This document shows, one piece after another, positions 1-8,236 of a DNA stretch of 64,000 nucleotides (the stretch's first letter is position 1; each line of letters begins with the position of its first letter). The translations under genes and the position numbers were made by a program. Origin of the DNA: Trebonia sp036276115 (GTDB lineage: Bacteria > Actinomycetota > Actinomycetes > Streptosporangiales > Streptosporangiaceae); the NCBI GenBank assembly GCA_036276115.1, contig DATBEM010000223.1, forward strand, positions 41,963 to 105,962, in the 5' to 3' direction. The notes under the pieces are model-generated. The model worked only from the letters and a program-made list of their open reading frames with translations. It made no database searches and was not told where the DNA came from.

Positions 1-1
1 C

Positions 2-1975
2 AGCAGGCAGCCGCTGGACGTGCTCGGCGAGCACACGTTCCTGGTGCCCCCGCTCCCGGTCCCGGCCCTGGTCCCGGGCGACGGCGCGAGCGCTGCGGGC
101 GGCGACGCGTTGGAGCTGTTCGGGCAGCGCGCGGCCGCGGCGGTGCCCGGGTTCCAGGTCACCCCGGCCAACCGGCCCGACGCGATCCGGCTGTGCCAGC
201 GGCTCGATGGCATCCCGCTGGCCATCGAGCTGGCCGCCGTCCGGTTGCGGGCGCTGCCGCTGCCGGAGCTGACGGCCCGGCTCGACAATCGCTTCCAGGT
301 GCTGACCAGCGGCCGCCGGGGCGCCGTGCCCCGCCATCAGACCCTCCGGTCGGCCACCGACTGGAGCTACCGGCTGTGCTCCCCGGCCGAGCGGGAGCTG
401 TGGGCGCGGCTGTCGGCCTTCGCGGGCGGGTTCGACGCCGGCGCGGCCCATGAGGCCTGCGCCGACCCGGGAACCAGCCGCGCGGACACCCTGGCGACGC
501 TCGCCGCCCTGGTCGACAAGTCCGTCGTGCTGCGCGAGACCGCCGACGGCGACCGGTACCGGCTGCTGGACACGCTGCGCGAGTACGGCCGGGAACTGCT
601 CGCCGCCAGCGGCCGCGAGGCCGCCATCCGCGATCGGCTGCTCGCCCGCGCGCTGCGCCAGGCGCGGGCGTTCGAGGCTGCCTGCCTGGCCGATGACCAG
701 CTCGCCCGGTTCCGCGCGCTGCACGCCGAGGACGCCAACCTCCAGGCCGCGCTCGGCCACGCCCTCGGGGGCCCGCCGGGGGCCGAGCGGGAGCGGGCCG
801 GGGCCGACCTCGCCATCGCGCTGGCGCCGTACTGGCTGATCTCCGGGCTGCTGGCCGAGGGCAGCCAGTGGCTGGACCGGGTGCTGGACCGATTCGCGCA
901 GGCGTCGCCGCAGCGGGCGCGGGCGCTGGCGATCCGGGGCCGGCTGGCGACGTTCCGGGGCGACATCCCCGCCGCCGTGGCCGACATCGAGGCCAGCATC
1001 CCGCTCGCCGGCGAGCTGGGGGACGAGCTGCTCGCGGCGCGGGCGCCGATGTACCTGAGCCTCGCGCTGGCCTTCGCCGGGCGGCACGAGGAGGCCGCCG
1101 CGGCCGGCGCGCGGGCGCAGCGGCTGATGGCGGCGGCCGACGACCAGGACGGCCTGGCCTGCGGGTACCCCCAGCTAGCGCTGCTGGCCCAGCTCACGGG
1201 CGACCTGGACCGCTGCCTGGCGCTCTGCGGCCGGGGCCTGCGGCTGCTCGGCGACCGCGGCGGCGAGCGCTGGGTGCACAGCTACCTGCACCTGGTGGCC
1301 GCCTTCGCGTACTTCCGCCAGCCCGGCCGGACGGCCGAGTGCCTGGCCGAGCTGCGCGAGGCCCTGCAAGCCGAGCAGGAGCTCGGCGACCTCACTGGCC
1401 TGGCCTACGCGCTGGAGATCCTCGGCTGGATGGCGGCTCGCGAGCGCCGCCTGGAGCGGGCGGCCTGGCTGCTCGGGGCGGCCGACGGGCTGTGGCGGCA
1501 GTCCGGGCGACGGCTCGACGGCATCGCCCTCCTGGCGGAGCAGCACGACGCGGCCGTGCAGGCAGCCCGGGACGCACTGGGCGACAAGCGCTACGCGGCG
1601 CTGGCCGCGACGGGCAGAAGGCGGCCGCTGGCCTACGTCATCGGGCACGCCCTGGCTGGCACGGACGAGCTGCGCAAGGCCGAGACGGGAGCCGGCCCCG
1701 GGGCCGGGGCGGCCGTCGGCGGCACGCTGACCGCCCGCGAGCAGGAGATCGCCGTCCTGGTCGCGAGCGGGCTGTCGAACCGGGAGATCGCCGGGCGGCT
1801 GTTCATCTCCAAGCGCACGGTCGACGCCCACGTGGAGCACATCTTCAGCAAGCTCGACATTTCCTCGCGGGTCCAGCTCACCGTCTGGCTCCGCGACAAG
1901 CTGGCTGCCGTCCCGGCCGCCGCGGTCCCGGCCACCGCGGTCCCGGCCACCGCGGTCCCGGCCGCCCGCGGCTAG
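2..1975 (+). CDS. LuxR-family STAND ATPase regulator (5' end outside window)
   Basis: The frame is open from base 2 (reading SRQPLDVLGE) and has no start, so the N-terminal P-loop part lies left of the window. What remains is the end of the NB-ARC-like ATPase (LDGIPLAIELAAVRLR, the GLPL-type motif), an NB-ARC winged-helix region, a long alpha-helical TPR-like region, and a C-terminal LuxR/GerE helix-turn-helix (LTAREQEIAVLVASGLSNRE followed by KRTVDAHVEHIFSKL). It aligns throughout with the complete paralogue immediately downstream, so the two probably arose by tandem duplication. The family is an ATP-dependent signalling regulator whose helical region senses a ligand or partner; none is evident here. 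The extreme C-terminus is a short tandem repeat (VPATAVPATAVPA). Function as a DNA-binding regulator is well supported; the regulon is unknown. Confidence 0.9.
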   Translation, partial: SRQPLDVLGEHTFLVPPLPVPALVPGDGASAAGGDALELFGQRAAAAVPGFQVTPANRPDAIRLCQRLDGIPLAIELAAVRLRALPLPELTARLDNRFQVLTSGRRGAVPRHQTLRSATDWSYRLCSPAERELWARLSAFAGGFDAGAAHEACADPGTSRADTLATLAALVDKSVVLRETADGDRYRLLDTLREYGRELLAASGREAAIRDRLLARALRQARAFEAACLADDQLARFRALHAEDANLQAALGHALGGPPGAERERAGADLAIALAPYWLISGLLAEGSQWLDRVLDRFAQASPQRARALAIRGRLATFRGDIPAAVADIEASIPLAGELGDELLAARAPMYLSLALAFAGRHEEAAAAGARAQRLMAAADDQDGLACGYPQLALLAQLTGDLDRCLALCGRGLRLLGDRGGERWVHSYLHLVAAFAYFRQPGRTAECLAELREALQAEQELGDLTGLAYALEILGWMAARERRLERAAWLLGAADGLWRQSGRRLDGIALLAEQHDAAVQAARDALGDKRYAALAATGRRRPLAYVIGHALAGTDELRKAETGAGPGAGAAVGGTLTAREQEIAVLVASGLSNREIAGRLFISKRTVDAHVEHIFSKLDISSRVQLTVWLRDKLAAVPAAAVPATAVPATAVPAARG

Positions 1976-2132
1976 CGCGGGCGGCGCACTCGCCGACCTT
2001 CGCAAAGCCGGGCATATCATCACCCGGGCAGCTCATTATCCGGCTATCGCGACACGGATTCCGCAGCTAGGACAAGCCAGGATCGGGCCCAGCGCATAGG
2101 ATGGCGCTATTGCCTGACCTCATGAGGAGCCC

Positions 2133-4589
2133 ATGTCATTCGGCCTGGCGGCGCGGTCGGCCGGGCAGCTTCCCGAAGAAGTTACCGGCTTCGTCGGCCG
2201 GGAAGCGGAACTGTCCCAGATCGCGGCCCTCCTGGACACGACCCGCCTGGTCACCGTCACCGGCCCCGGCGGCGTCGGCAAGACGCGGGTGGTGCTGCGG
2301 GTCGCCGCCCAGCTGGCCGGCCGCTACCGCGACGGCGCGTGCCTGGCGGAGCTGTCCGCCTTGCGCGACGGGCAGCTACTGCCCAGCATCGTCGCGGCCG
2401 CCCTGGGCCTGCCGGACGTGGGCGCCGGGGCGGCCGGCACCGAGGCCGTCCTGCGGCACCTGCGCGACCGCGAGATCCTGCTCATCCTGGACACGTGCGA
2501 GCACCTGCTCGACGCGTGCGCGCTGCTCGCCGAGGCCATCCTCACGCATGCCCCCGGCGTGTCGGTCCTCGCCACGAGCAGGCAGCCACTCGACGTGCCG
2601 GGCGAGAGCGCCTGCCCGCTGCCGCCCCTGTCGGTCCCCGGGCAGTCGCCGGCCGGTACCGGGCTAGCCGGGCCGGTGCCTGCTGGAATGGTGCCGGGGC
2701 CGCGGGGGCCGGCGGTCCCGGGCATGCCCGGGACCGGTGACGCGGTCGAGCTGTTCACCCAGCGGGCCATGGCCGTGGTGCCGGGGTTCGCGGTCACCAC
2801 GGCCAACAAGGACGCCGTGATCGCCTTGTGCCGGCAGCTCGACGGCATCCCGCTGGCGATCGAGCTGGCGGCCGTGCGGCTGCGGGCGCTGCCGCTGTCG
2901 GAGCTGACCGCTGCCCTGGACGGCCGGTTCCAGGTCATGACCGGCAGCCGCCGGGCGGCCCCGCGCCGGCACCAGACGCTGTGGGACGCCGTCGGCTGGA
3001 GCTACGACCTGTGCTCGCCGGCCGAGCAGGCCCTGTGGGCGCGGCTGTCGGTGTTCGCGGGCAGCTTCGACATCGACGCCGTCGAGGAGGTCTGCGCGCG
3101 CGACGACGACAGCATGCTCGGCCACCTCACTCGCGACGAGATCACCGAGACGGTCATCCGGCTCGTGGACAAGTCGGTCCTGGCCCGCGAGCCGGTCCCC
3201 GCGCCCGGCGCTGGCCCGGCGGCGACGCGCTACCGGCTGCTGGACACGATCCGCCAGTTCGGGCTGGCTCACCTGGCGGCCTCCGGCGACGAGGCCCGTA
3301 TCCGCGACCAGCATGTGGCCCGCTACCTGCGCCTCGCCCGGCACTTCAGCGAGCACATCCTCGACGACCAGCTCGGGCAGTTCCGGCGGCTGCGGGCCGA
3401 GCACGCCAACATCCGGGCCGCCCTGGAACACGCCCTCGGCCAGCCCGACGGGGCGGCCCTCGCCATCTCCTTGTGGGGGTACTGGCAGGTCTCGGGGCTG
3501 CTGTCGGAGGGACGGTACTGGCTGGAGAAGGTGCTGCGGCAGTCCCCCGGCCCGTGCCGCGAGCGCGCGTGGGCGCTGGTGCTGCTCGGCTACCTGGGCG
3601 CCTTCCAGGGCCGGGGCGGGGAGGCCGTCGCCCGCGCGGCCGAGGGGATCGCCGTCGCCGTGGCGGCGGGCGACGAGCTGGCGGTCGCCCGCGGCCACCT
3701 CTACCACATGATGGCGCTCGCCTTCGCCGGGCGGCACGAGGAAGCCGGCGCGGCCGAGGCCGAGGCTGGCCGCCGCCTGCAGGCGCTGGGGGACCGCATC
3801 GGCCTGCACTCGCTCGACGCGCAGGCCGGCCAGCTCTGCATCCTGCGGGGCGACCCGACCGGGGCCATCGCCCGGGCCGAGGAGGGCCTGGCCCGCTTCG
3901 GCGACGCCGAGGAGCACTGGCTCAGCTCCTACCTGCACACGATCATCGGCATGTCCCGCTTCCAGGTGCCCGGCCAGGAGCCGGGGGCCAGCGCCGCGAT
4001 GACCGAGGCGCTGCGGGCCAAGTTCGAGATCGGCGACACGGTCGGGACGGCGTACTCGCTGGAGGTGCTCGCCTGGCTGGCGGCCCGGGCCGGGCTCCTG
4101 GCCCGGGCCGCGTGGCTGCTCGGCGCCGCGCAGGCGCTGTGGGCCAAGGTCGGCGGCCGCCTGGCCGGGTCGGAAATGCTTGAGGGGCAGCACCGCGCGG
4201 CCGAGGCGGCCGCCCGCGCGGGCCTGGGCCAGCAGCGCTACGACGGGCTGCACGCGGCCGGGGGCCGACGGCCGCTGCCCGAGATCGTCGCGCTGGCGCT
4301 CGACGGCGCGCCCGACCTGCCCTCGGACCCGATCCGCGCCCCGGCCGCGGCCGGCCTGACCAGCCGGGAGCGGGAGATCGCGGGCCTGGTGGCCAGCGGC
4401 CTGTCCAACCGGCAGATCGCCGAGCGGATGGTCATCTCCAAGCGCACGGTCGACGCCCACGTGGAGCACATCTTCGGCAAGCTCAGCATCTCCTCCCGCA
4501 TCCAGCTCACCAACTGGGTCCGCGAAGGAGCCGTGTTACCGGCTGGCCGGCCGACTGGACCAGCTGCCCGGTGCGGGAGGCGAAGGTGA
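2133..4589 (+). CDS. LuxR-family STAND ATPase transcriptional regulator
   Basis: This 818-residue protein is complete. It has a P-loop GPGGVGKT at residues 44-51, a Walker B-like ILLILDTCEH, a TSRQPL sensor motif, the GLPL-type LDGIPLAIELA, a helical TPR-like middle and a LuxR/GerE HTH at residues 742-799 (LTSREREIAGLVASGLSNRQ). A variable Gly/Pro-rich insert follows the TSRQPL motif. ATG 2133 is chosen because GAGGAG lies at 2124-2129. The gene follows a close paralogue in the same orientation 157 bp upstream. In the family ATP binding gates oligomerisation and DNA binding by the HTH; this is general knowledge and nothing here shows the inducer. Its 3' end is overlapped on the other strand by a flavin reductase relic. 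Confidence 0.92.
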   Translation: MSFGLAARSAGQLPEEVTGFVGREAELSQIAALLDTTRLVTVTGPGGVGKTRVVLRVAAQLAGRYRDGACLAELSALRDGQLLPSIVAAALGLPDVGAGAAGTEAVLRHLRDREILLILDTCEHLLDACALLAEAILTHAPGVSVLATSRQPLDVPGESACPLPPLSVPGQSPAGTGLAGPVPAGMVPGPRGPAVPGMPGTGDAVELFTQRAMAVVPGFAVTTANKDAVIALCRQLDGIPLAIELAAVRLRALPLSELTAALDGRFQVMTGSRRAAPRRHQTLWDAVGWSYDLCSPAEQALWARLSVFAGSFDIDAVEEVCARDDDSMLGHLTRDEITETVIRLVDKSVLAREPVPAPGAGPAATRYRLLDTIRQFGLAHLAASGDEARIRDQHVARYLRLARHFSEHILDDQLGQFRRLRAEHANIRAALEHALGQPDGAALAISLWGYWQVSGLLSEGRYWLEKVLRQSPGPCRERAWALVLLGYLGAFQGRGGEAVARAAEGIAVAVAAGDELAVARGHLYHMMALAFAGRHEEAGAAEAEAGRRLQALGDRIGLHSLDAQAGQLCILRGDPTGAIARAEEGLARFGDAEEHWLSSYLHTIIGMSRFQVPGQEPGASAAMTEALRAKFEIGDTVGTAYSLEVLAWLAARAGLLARAAWLLGAAQALWAKVGGRLAGSEMLEGQHRAAEAAARAGLGQQRYDGLHAAGGRRPLPEIVALALDGAPDLPSDPIRAPAAAGLTSREREIAGLVASGLSNRQIAERMVISKRTVDAHVEHIFGKLSISSRIQLTNWVREGAVLPAGRPTGPAARCGRRR

Positions 4590-4686
4590 GGGTCACGCAG
4601 ACGACCGGCGGCTGGACCGACGCGTAGGTGACCGCGGTGGTGGCGCACGACGTCTCGCCCGGGCAGGCGGAGGTCATTGCTGACAT
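4507..4686 (-). pseudogene. Flavin reductase-like gene remnant
   Basis: Reading the minus strand from an ATG at 4686 gives a 59-residue open frame with balanced composition. It contains TSACPGETSCATTAVTYASV, then QPPVVCVTLTFASRTGQLVQ. This matches the pattern of the N-terminal half of flavin reductase-like (FMN-binding split-barrel) proteins: a hydrophobic PPVVxVTL strand followed by SRTxxLVQSAG. The frame stops at 4507 inside the LuxR-type gene, so the remaining hundred or so residues and the usual N-terminal segment are absent. It is probably a decayed fragment left by a rearrangement. The assignment rests on motif similarity in a short peptide and is moderate. Confidence 0.45.
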
Positions 4687-4791
4687 GTCCCGCGCCCGTG
4701 AACTTACCTGGCCCTGGCCTCTCCCGTGCGGGCGGTTCCTGGCTCATGCTAGGGAGGGCCCGCCCGGGGCGGCGGCCAAGGAGGAGCGCGC

Positions 4792-5748
4792 ATGGTCCAG
4801 CGGTACCCGGTGCCCGGTCCCTATGACGAGGGCATGCTCGACGTGGGCGACGCCAACCACGTGTACTGGCAGGTCCGCGGCAACCCCGACGGCAAGCCCG
4901 CCGTCATCGTGCACGGCGGGCCGGGCGGGCTGTTCATGCGCGGCGGGTACAGCTCCTTCCACCCGGACGTTTACAAGGTGGTCCTGTTCGACCAGCGGGG
5001 CTGCGGCGCGAGCACCCCGCACGCCAGCGATCCCGGCACCGACATGCGCCATAACACCACCGGGCACCTGATCGCGGACATGGAGCGGCTGCGCGCGCAC
5101 CTGGGCATCGAGCGGTGGCTGCTGTACGGCTACTCCTGGGGCTCCACCCTCAGCCTGGCCTACGCCCAGCGGCACCCGGAGCGGGTGTCGCAGATGATCC
5201 TCATGGCCATCTTCGGCGGGCGGCGGCGCGACATCGACTGGCTGTACCGGGAGGCCGGCCGGTTCTACCCGCAAGAGTGGGCGCGCTTCGCGGCCGGGGC
5301 GGGCGCGCCGGCCGACGGCGATATCCTCGGCGCCTACGCCCGGCTGGTGGAAGATCCCGACCCCGCGGTCCGGGGGCGGGCCACCAGCGACTGGTGCGCC
5401 TGGGAGGACGCGGTGCTGGCGCACGAGACGCGGGTGCCGCCGGCGACGTACTCCGGCCGCCCCTCGCCGGACCGGGTGGCGTTCGTCCGGACCTGCGTCC
5501 ACTACTTCTCCCAGGGCGCGTTCCTGGAGGACGGCGCGCTCATCCGGGACGCCGGCCGGCTGGCCGGCATCCCGGGCGTCCTGATCCACGGCCGGCTGGA
5601 CATGAACGGGCCGCTGGAGGCCGCCTGGGAGCTGTCGCGGGCGTGGCCCGGCTCGCGGCTGCTGGTGGCCGAGGACGCCGGCCACCTCGACAGCGAGACC
5701 AAGGTCCGCTACGTCCGGGAAGCAGTCGACCGGTTCGCGCGGCTATAG
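4792..5748 (+). CDS. pip: Proline iminopeptidase (alpha/beta hydrolase, S33)
   Basis: The 318-residue alpha/beta hydrolase carries the proline iminopeptidase signature. The oxyanion motif HGGPGG is at 41-46, DQRGCGAS at 67-74, and the nucleophile elbow GYSWGS at 113-118 puts the catalytic serine at 115. The likely acid is Asp270 (GRLDMNGP) and the likely base His298 (AGHLDS). Length fits the family, which removes N-terminal proline from peptides in the cytoplasm. AGGAGGAG lies just before ATG 4792. The stop codon overlaps the stop of convergent hppD in the palindrome CTATAG at 5743-5748. A related S33 aminopeptidase specificity cannot be excluded. Confidence 0.88.
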   Translation: MVQRYPVPGPYDEGMLDVGDANHVYWQVRGNPDGKPAVIVHGGPGGLFMRGGYSSFHPDVYKVVLFDQRGCGASTPHASDPGTDMRHNTTGHLIADMERLRAHLGIERWLLYGYSWGSTLSLAYAQRHPERVSQMILMAIFGGRRRDIDWLYREAGRFYPQEWARFAAGAGAPADGDILGAYARLVEDPDPAVRGRATSDWCAWEDAVLAHETRVPPATYSGRPSPDRVAFVRTCVHYFSQGAFLEDGALIRDAGRLAGIPGVLIHGRLDMNGPLEAAWELSRAWPGSRLLVAEDAGHLDSETKVRYVREAVDRFARL

Positions 5749-6888
5749 GTTCCCGCGGCGATCCTGCTCCCGCTCGATGGCCTCGAAGAGCGCCTTGAAG
5801 TTGCCCTTGCCGAAGCCGAAGGAGCCGTGGCGCTCGATCAGCTCGAAGAACACCGTGGGGCGGTCGCCGACCGGCTTGGTGAAGATCTGCAGCAGGTAGC
5901 CGTCCTCGTCCCGGTCGACCAGGATGCCGCGGGACTGCAGCTCCGAGACTGGCACCCGGACCGCGCCGATCCGCGAGCGCAGCACCGGGTCGGTGTAGTA
6001 CGAGTCGGGGGCGGACAGGAACTCCACCCCGCGTGCCTTGAGCTCGTCCACCGCCGCGAGGATGTCCGGGGTCGCCAGCGCCAGGTGCTGCACGCCGGGG
6101 CCACCGTAGAACTCCAGGTACTCGTCGATCTGCGACTTGCGCTGGCCGACGGCCGGCTCGTTGAGGGGGAACTTCACCCGGTGGTCGCCGCTGGCGACGA
6201 CCTTGCTCATGAGGGCGGAGTAGTTCGTGGCGATGTCGTCGCCGATGAACTCGGCCATGTTGGTGAAGCCCATGACCCGGTGGTAGAACTCCACCCACTG
6301 GTCCATTGCGCCGAGCTCGACGTTGCCGACGACGTGGTCGAGGGCCACGAACACGGGCGAGGTGACGGCGGCCGAGGTCCGGGGGACGTAGCCAGGCAGG
6401 TAGACGCCGTGGTAGCGGGAGCGGTCAACGAGCGTGTGGACGGTCTCGCCGTAGGCGGCGATCGAGGCGGTGCGCACCGTCCCGTCCGCGTCGGACTCGT
6501 CGTGCGGCTCGTCAACGATGGTCGCCCCGGCCGCGCGGGCGTGCTCGACGCACTTGTCCACGTCGGGCACCTCCAGGGACACGTCGATGACCCCGTCGCC
6601 GTGCCGGCGGTGGTGCCCGGCCAGCGGGCTGAGGGGGGTTACCGCGCCCTTGACGACGAACCGGGCGGTCCCCGAGCGCAGCACGTAGGCGTGGTGGTCG
6701 CGGTTGCCGGTCTCCGGCCCCGCGTAGGCCTCCAGCGTCATGCCGAACGCGAGCTGGAACCACAGCGCCGACTGGGTCGCGTTGCCCGCCACCCACGTCA
6801 CCGCGTCCCAGCCGCTTACGGGAAAGGGATCCTGGCTGGCGTCGTACGCCACCACGCCGACAAGCGCTTCTTCATCGATAACCGTCAT
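5743..6888 (-). CDS. hppD: 4-hydroxyphenylpyruvate dioxygenase
   Basis: HPPD converts 4-hydroxyphenylpyruvate to homogentisate in tyrosine catabolism. The two vicinal-oxygen-chelate halves are visible. The Fe(II) ligands are predicted as His185 (ALDHVVGNV), His268 (GVQHLAL) and Glu349 (VFFELIER), and the C-terminal GSFGFGKGNFKALFE matches the helix that closes the active site. Starting at ATG 6888 gives 381 residues, the usual length. A longer TTG start at 6924 would sit directly against GGGAGG with no spacing and is less likely. The gene is divergent from an Lrp/AsnC regulator with a perfect palindrome between them, which suggests substrate-responsive control. No other homogentisate pathway genes are in the window. 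Confidence 0.95.
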   Translation of the reverse strand: MTVIDEEALVGVVAYDASQDPFPVSGWDAVTWVAGNATQSALWFQLAFGMTLEAYAGPETGNRDHHAYVLRSGTARFVVKGAVTPLSPLAGHHRRHGDGVIDVSLEVPDVDKCVEHARAAGATIVDEPHDESDADGTVRTASIAAYGETVHTLVDRSRYHGVYLPGYVPRTSAAVTSPVFVALDHVVGNVELGAMDQWVEFYHRVMGFTNMAEFIGDDIATNYSALMSKVVASGDHRVKFPLNEPAVGQRKSQIDEYLEFYGGPGVQHLALATPDILAAVDELKARGVEFLSAPDSYYTDPVLRSRIGAVRVPVSELQSRGILVDRDEDGYLLQIFTKPVGDRPTVFFELIERHGSFGFGKGNFKALFEAIEREQDRRGNL

Positions 6889-6939
6889 GACTCCATGGGA
6901 ACGGAGCGGGCTGGCCCTTGGCAACCTCCCTAGCTCGTG

Positions 6940-6998
6940 CTAGTCAGCTATTGCATAATGCCGAGCATCTGCGGTATTTAGCTAGTCAACTTGACTAG
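6940..6998. promoter_or_regulatory. Divergent hppD/Lrp-type operator region
   Basis: A perfect palindrome CTAGTCAA-C-TTGACTAG occupies 6982-6998, and an extra half-site CTAGTCA lies at 6940-6946, about four helical turns away. Two spaced sites fit an Lrp/AsnC octamer wrapping the divergent promoter. The palindrome ends one base before the TTG start of the regulator, so binding would also block its own transcription. The assignment to this regulator is inferred from position. Confidence 0.6.
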
Positions 6999-7532
6999 TT
7001 GGATGTTGCCCCAAGCAAGGAGCGAGCAATCGCCGAGCTGGACACCCTGGACCTGGCCCTGCTGCGGGCGCTGCGCGAGCACCCGCGGGCGGGGGTGCTG
7101 CAGCTGTCGCGCCTCGCCCAGGTCGCCCGCGCGACCGTCCAGGCGCGCCTGGACCGGCTGGAGAAGGCCGGGGTGATCACCGGCTACGGCCCGGACCTGG
7201 ACGTGGCGGCGGCGGGCTTCCCGGTGCGGGCGTTCGTGACCCTGGAGATCAGCCAGGGGGCGCTGGACCGGGTCACCGCCGACCTGGCGAAGATCCCGGG
7301 CGTGCTGGAGGCGTACGCGATCACCGGCTCGGCCGACGTGATCGCGACCGTCGCGGCCCGCAGTCACGCGGACCTCCAGCAGACCCTGCTGGCGGTCGAT
7401 TCCTCCCCGTCGGTCGCCCGCTCGATCAGCGCGATCGTCTTGTCCACGGTGATCGCCCGGCGCGACCTGCCCCTGCTCACCGCCAGCTCGGCCGCCCCGG
7501 CGCCGCGCGCCCCGGCCTTCCGCGAGCCCTAG
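6999..7532 (+). CDS. Lrp/AsnC-family transcriptional regulator
   Basis: The protein has an N-terminal AsnC-type HTH (LDLALLRALREHPRAGVLQL, then TVQARLDRLEKAGVITGY) followed by a RAM/AsnC ligand domain (VRAFVTLEISQ, then GVLEAYAITGSADVIATVAA). Family members bind amino acids or related acids and control their metabolism. Its position divergent from hppD suggests tyrosine or an aromatic keto acid as effector, which is inferred. The start is ambiguous. TTG 6999 has no Shine-Dalgarno and directly abuts the operator. A good AAGGAG (7017-7022) precedes an in-frame ATC at 7029, and there is no ATG or GTG. Either leaderless TTG initiation or a rare AUC start is possible. Confidence 0.85.
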   Translation: MDVAPSKERAIAELDTLDLALLRALREHPRAGVLQLSRLAQVARATVQARLDRLEKAGVITGYGPDLDVAAAGFPVRAFVTLEISQGALDRVTADLAKIPGVLEAYAITGSADVIATVAARSHADLQQTLLAVDSSPSVARSISAIVLSTVIARRDLPLLTASSAAPAPRAPAFREP

Positions 7533-7548
7533 GGCGCGTAAAGGGTGA

Positions 7549-8094
7549 CTAGCCCCGGGGGCGGTAGCGCAGGGAGACGGCCCCATTGGCGAACCGGCGC
7601 TGGTCCATCAAGGTGAGCGGGACGCGGAAGCCGGCCGGGAAGGCGGGCGTCCCGCCGCCGACCGCGACCGGGACCACGAGCAGCCGGTACTCGTCCACCA
7701 GGCCGGCCCGGATGGCGAACGCGGCCAGGCTAGGGCCGCCGACGCTGACGTCCCCCTGCTCCTTCAGCGCGCGGACGGCCGCGGGGTCGAAGCGCGGCTC
7801 GATCCGCGTGCGGCCGGTCGGAGCCGAGCGCAGCGTCGTGGAGTAGACGACCTTGTCGGCCGCCCGCCAGATCCGGGCGTAGTCGCGGGACGCGGGGGAC
7901 GGCTCGTGCTCCGGGACCGTCTCCCAGTAGTGCAAGACCTCGTACATCCGGCGGCCGTAGAGGTAGGTGCCGATCTCCCGCTCCTGATCATTGACGAAGG
8001 CGTGCACTTCCTCGTCGGGCGCGCTCCAGTCAAACTTGCCGTCGGCGTCGTTCACGTAGCCGTCCAGGGACGCGATCACCGAGTAGACCAGCAC
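7549..8094 (-). CDS. Dihydrofolate reductase-like (RibD C-terminal domain) protein
   Basis: The fold is recognised from VYSVIASLDGYVNDADGKFD at the N-terminus, YLYGRRMYEVLHYWE, and a C-terminal GDVSVGGPSLAAFAIRAGLV with DEYRLLVVPVAVGGGTP. These are hallmarks of the DHFR/RibD_C superfamily of NADPH-dependent reductases. Many actinobacterial members are not true folate enzymes and their substrates are unknown. GTG 8094 is preferred because GGAGG lies six bases upstream. An ATG at 8160 would add an Arg/Thr-rich tail of 22 residues not typical of the family. It is convergent with the Lrp-type gene, with a 16-bp gap. Confidence 0.8.
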   Translation of the reverse strand: MLVYSVIASLDGYVNDADGKFDWSAPDEEVHAFVNDQEREIGTYLYGRRMYEVLHYWETVPEHEPSPASRDYARIWRAADKVVYSTTLRSAPTGRTRIEPRFDPAAVRALKEQGDVSVGGPSLAAFAIRAGLVDEYRLLVVPVAVGGGTPAFPAGFRVPLTLMDQRRFANGAVSLRYRPRG

Positions 8095-8236
8095 TTGCCG
8101 CCTCCGCTTCGTAGCCGTGCTCCGGCTTCCTGTCGTAGGGACGATCGTCGTCGGCGGCATTCATCGGCGGGCCGGCTAGGTAACTCCTCCCCCTGCCCTG
8201 AATACTGGCCCCGGTACTACGGACGGGAGGCGTGGG

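Noticed and set aside
2664..4469. Long minus-strand frame opposite the LuxR-type regulator
   Set aside because: The sense strand encodes a full P-loop and HTH protein; the antisense frame has no recognisable domain.
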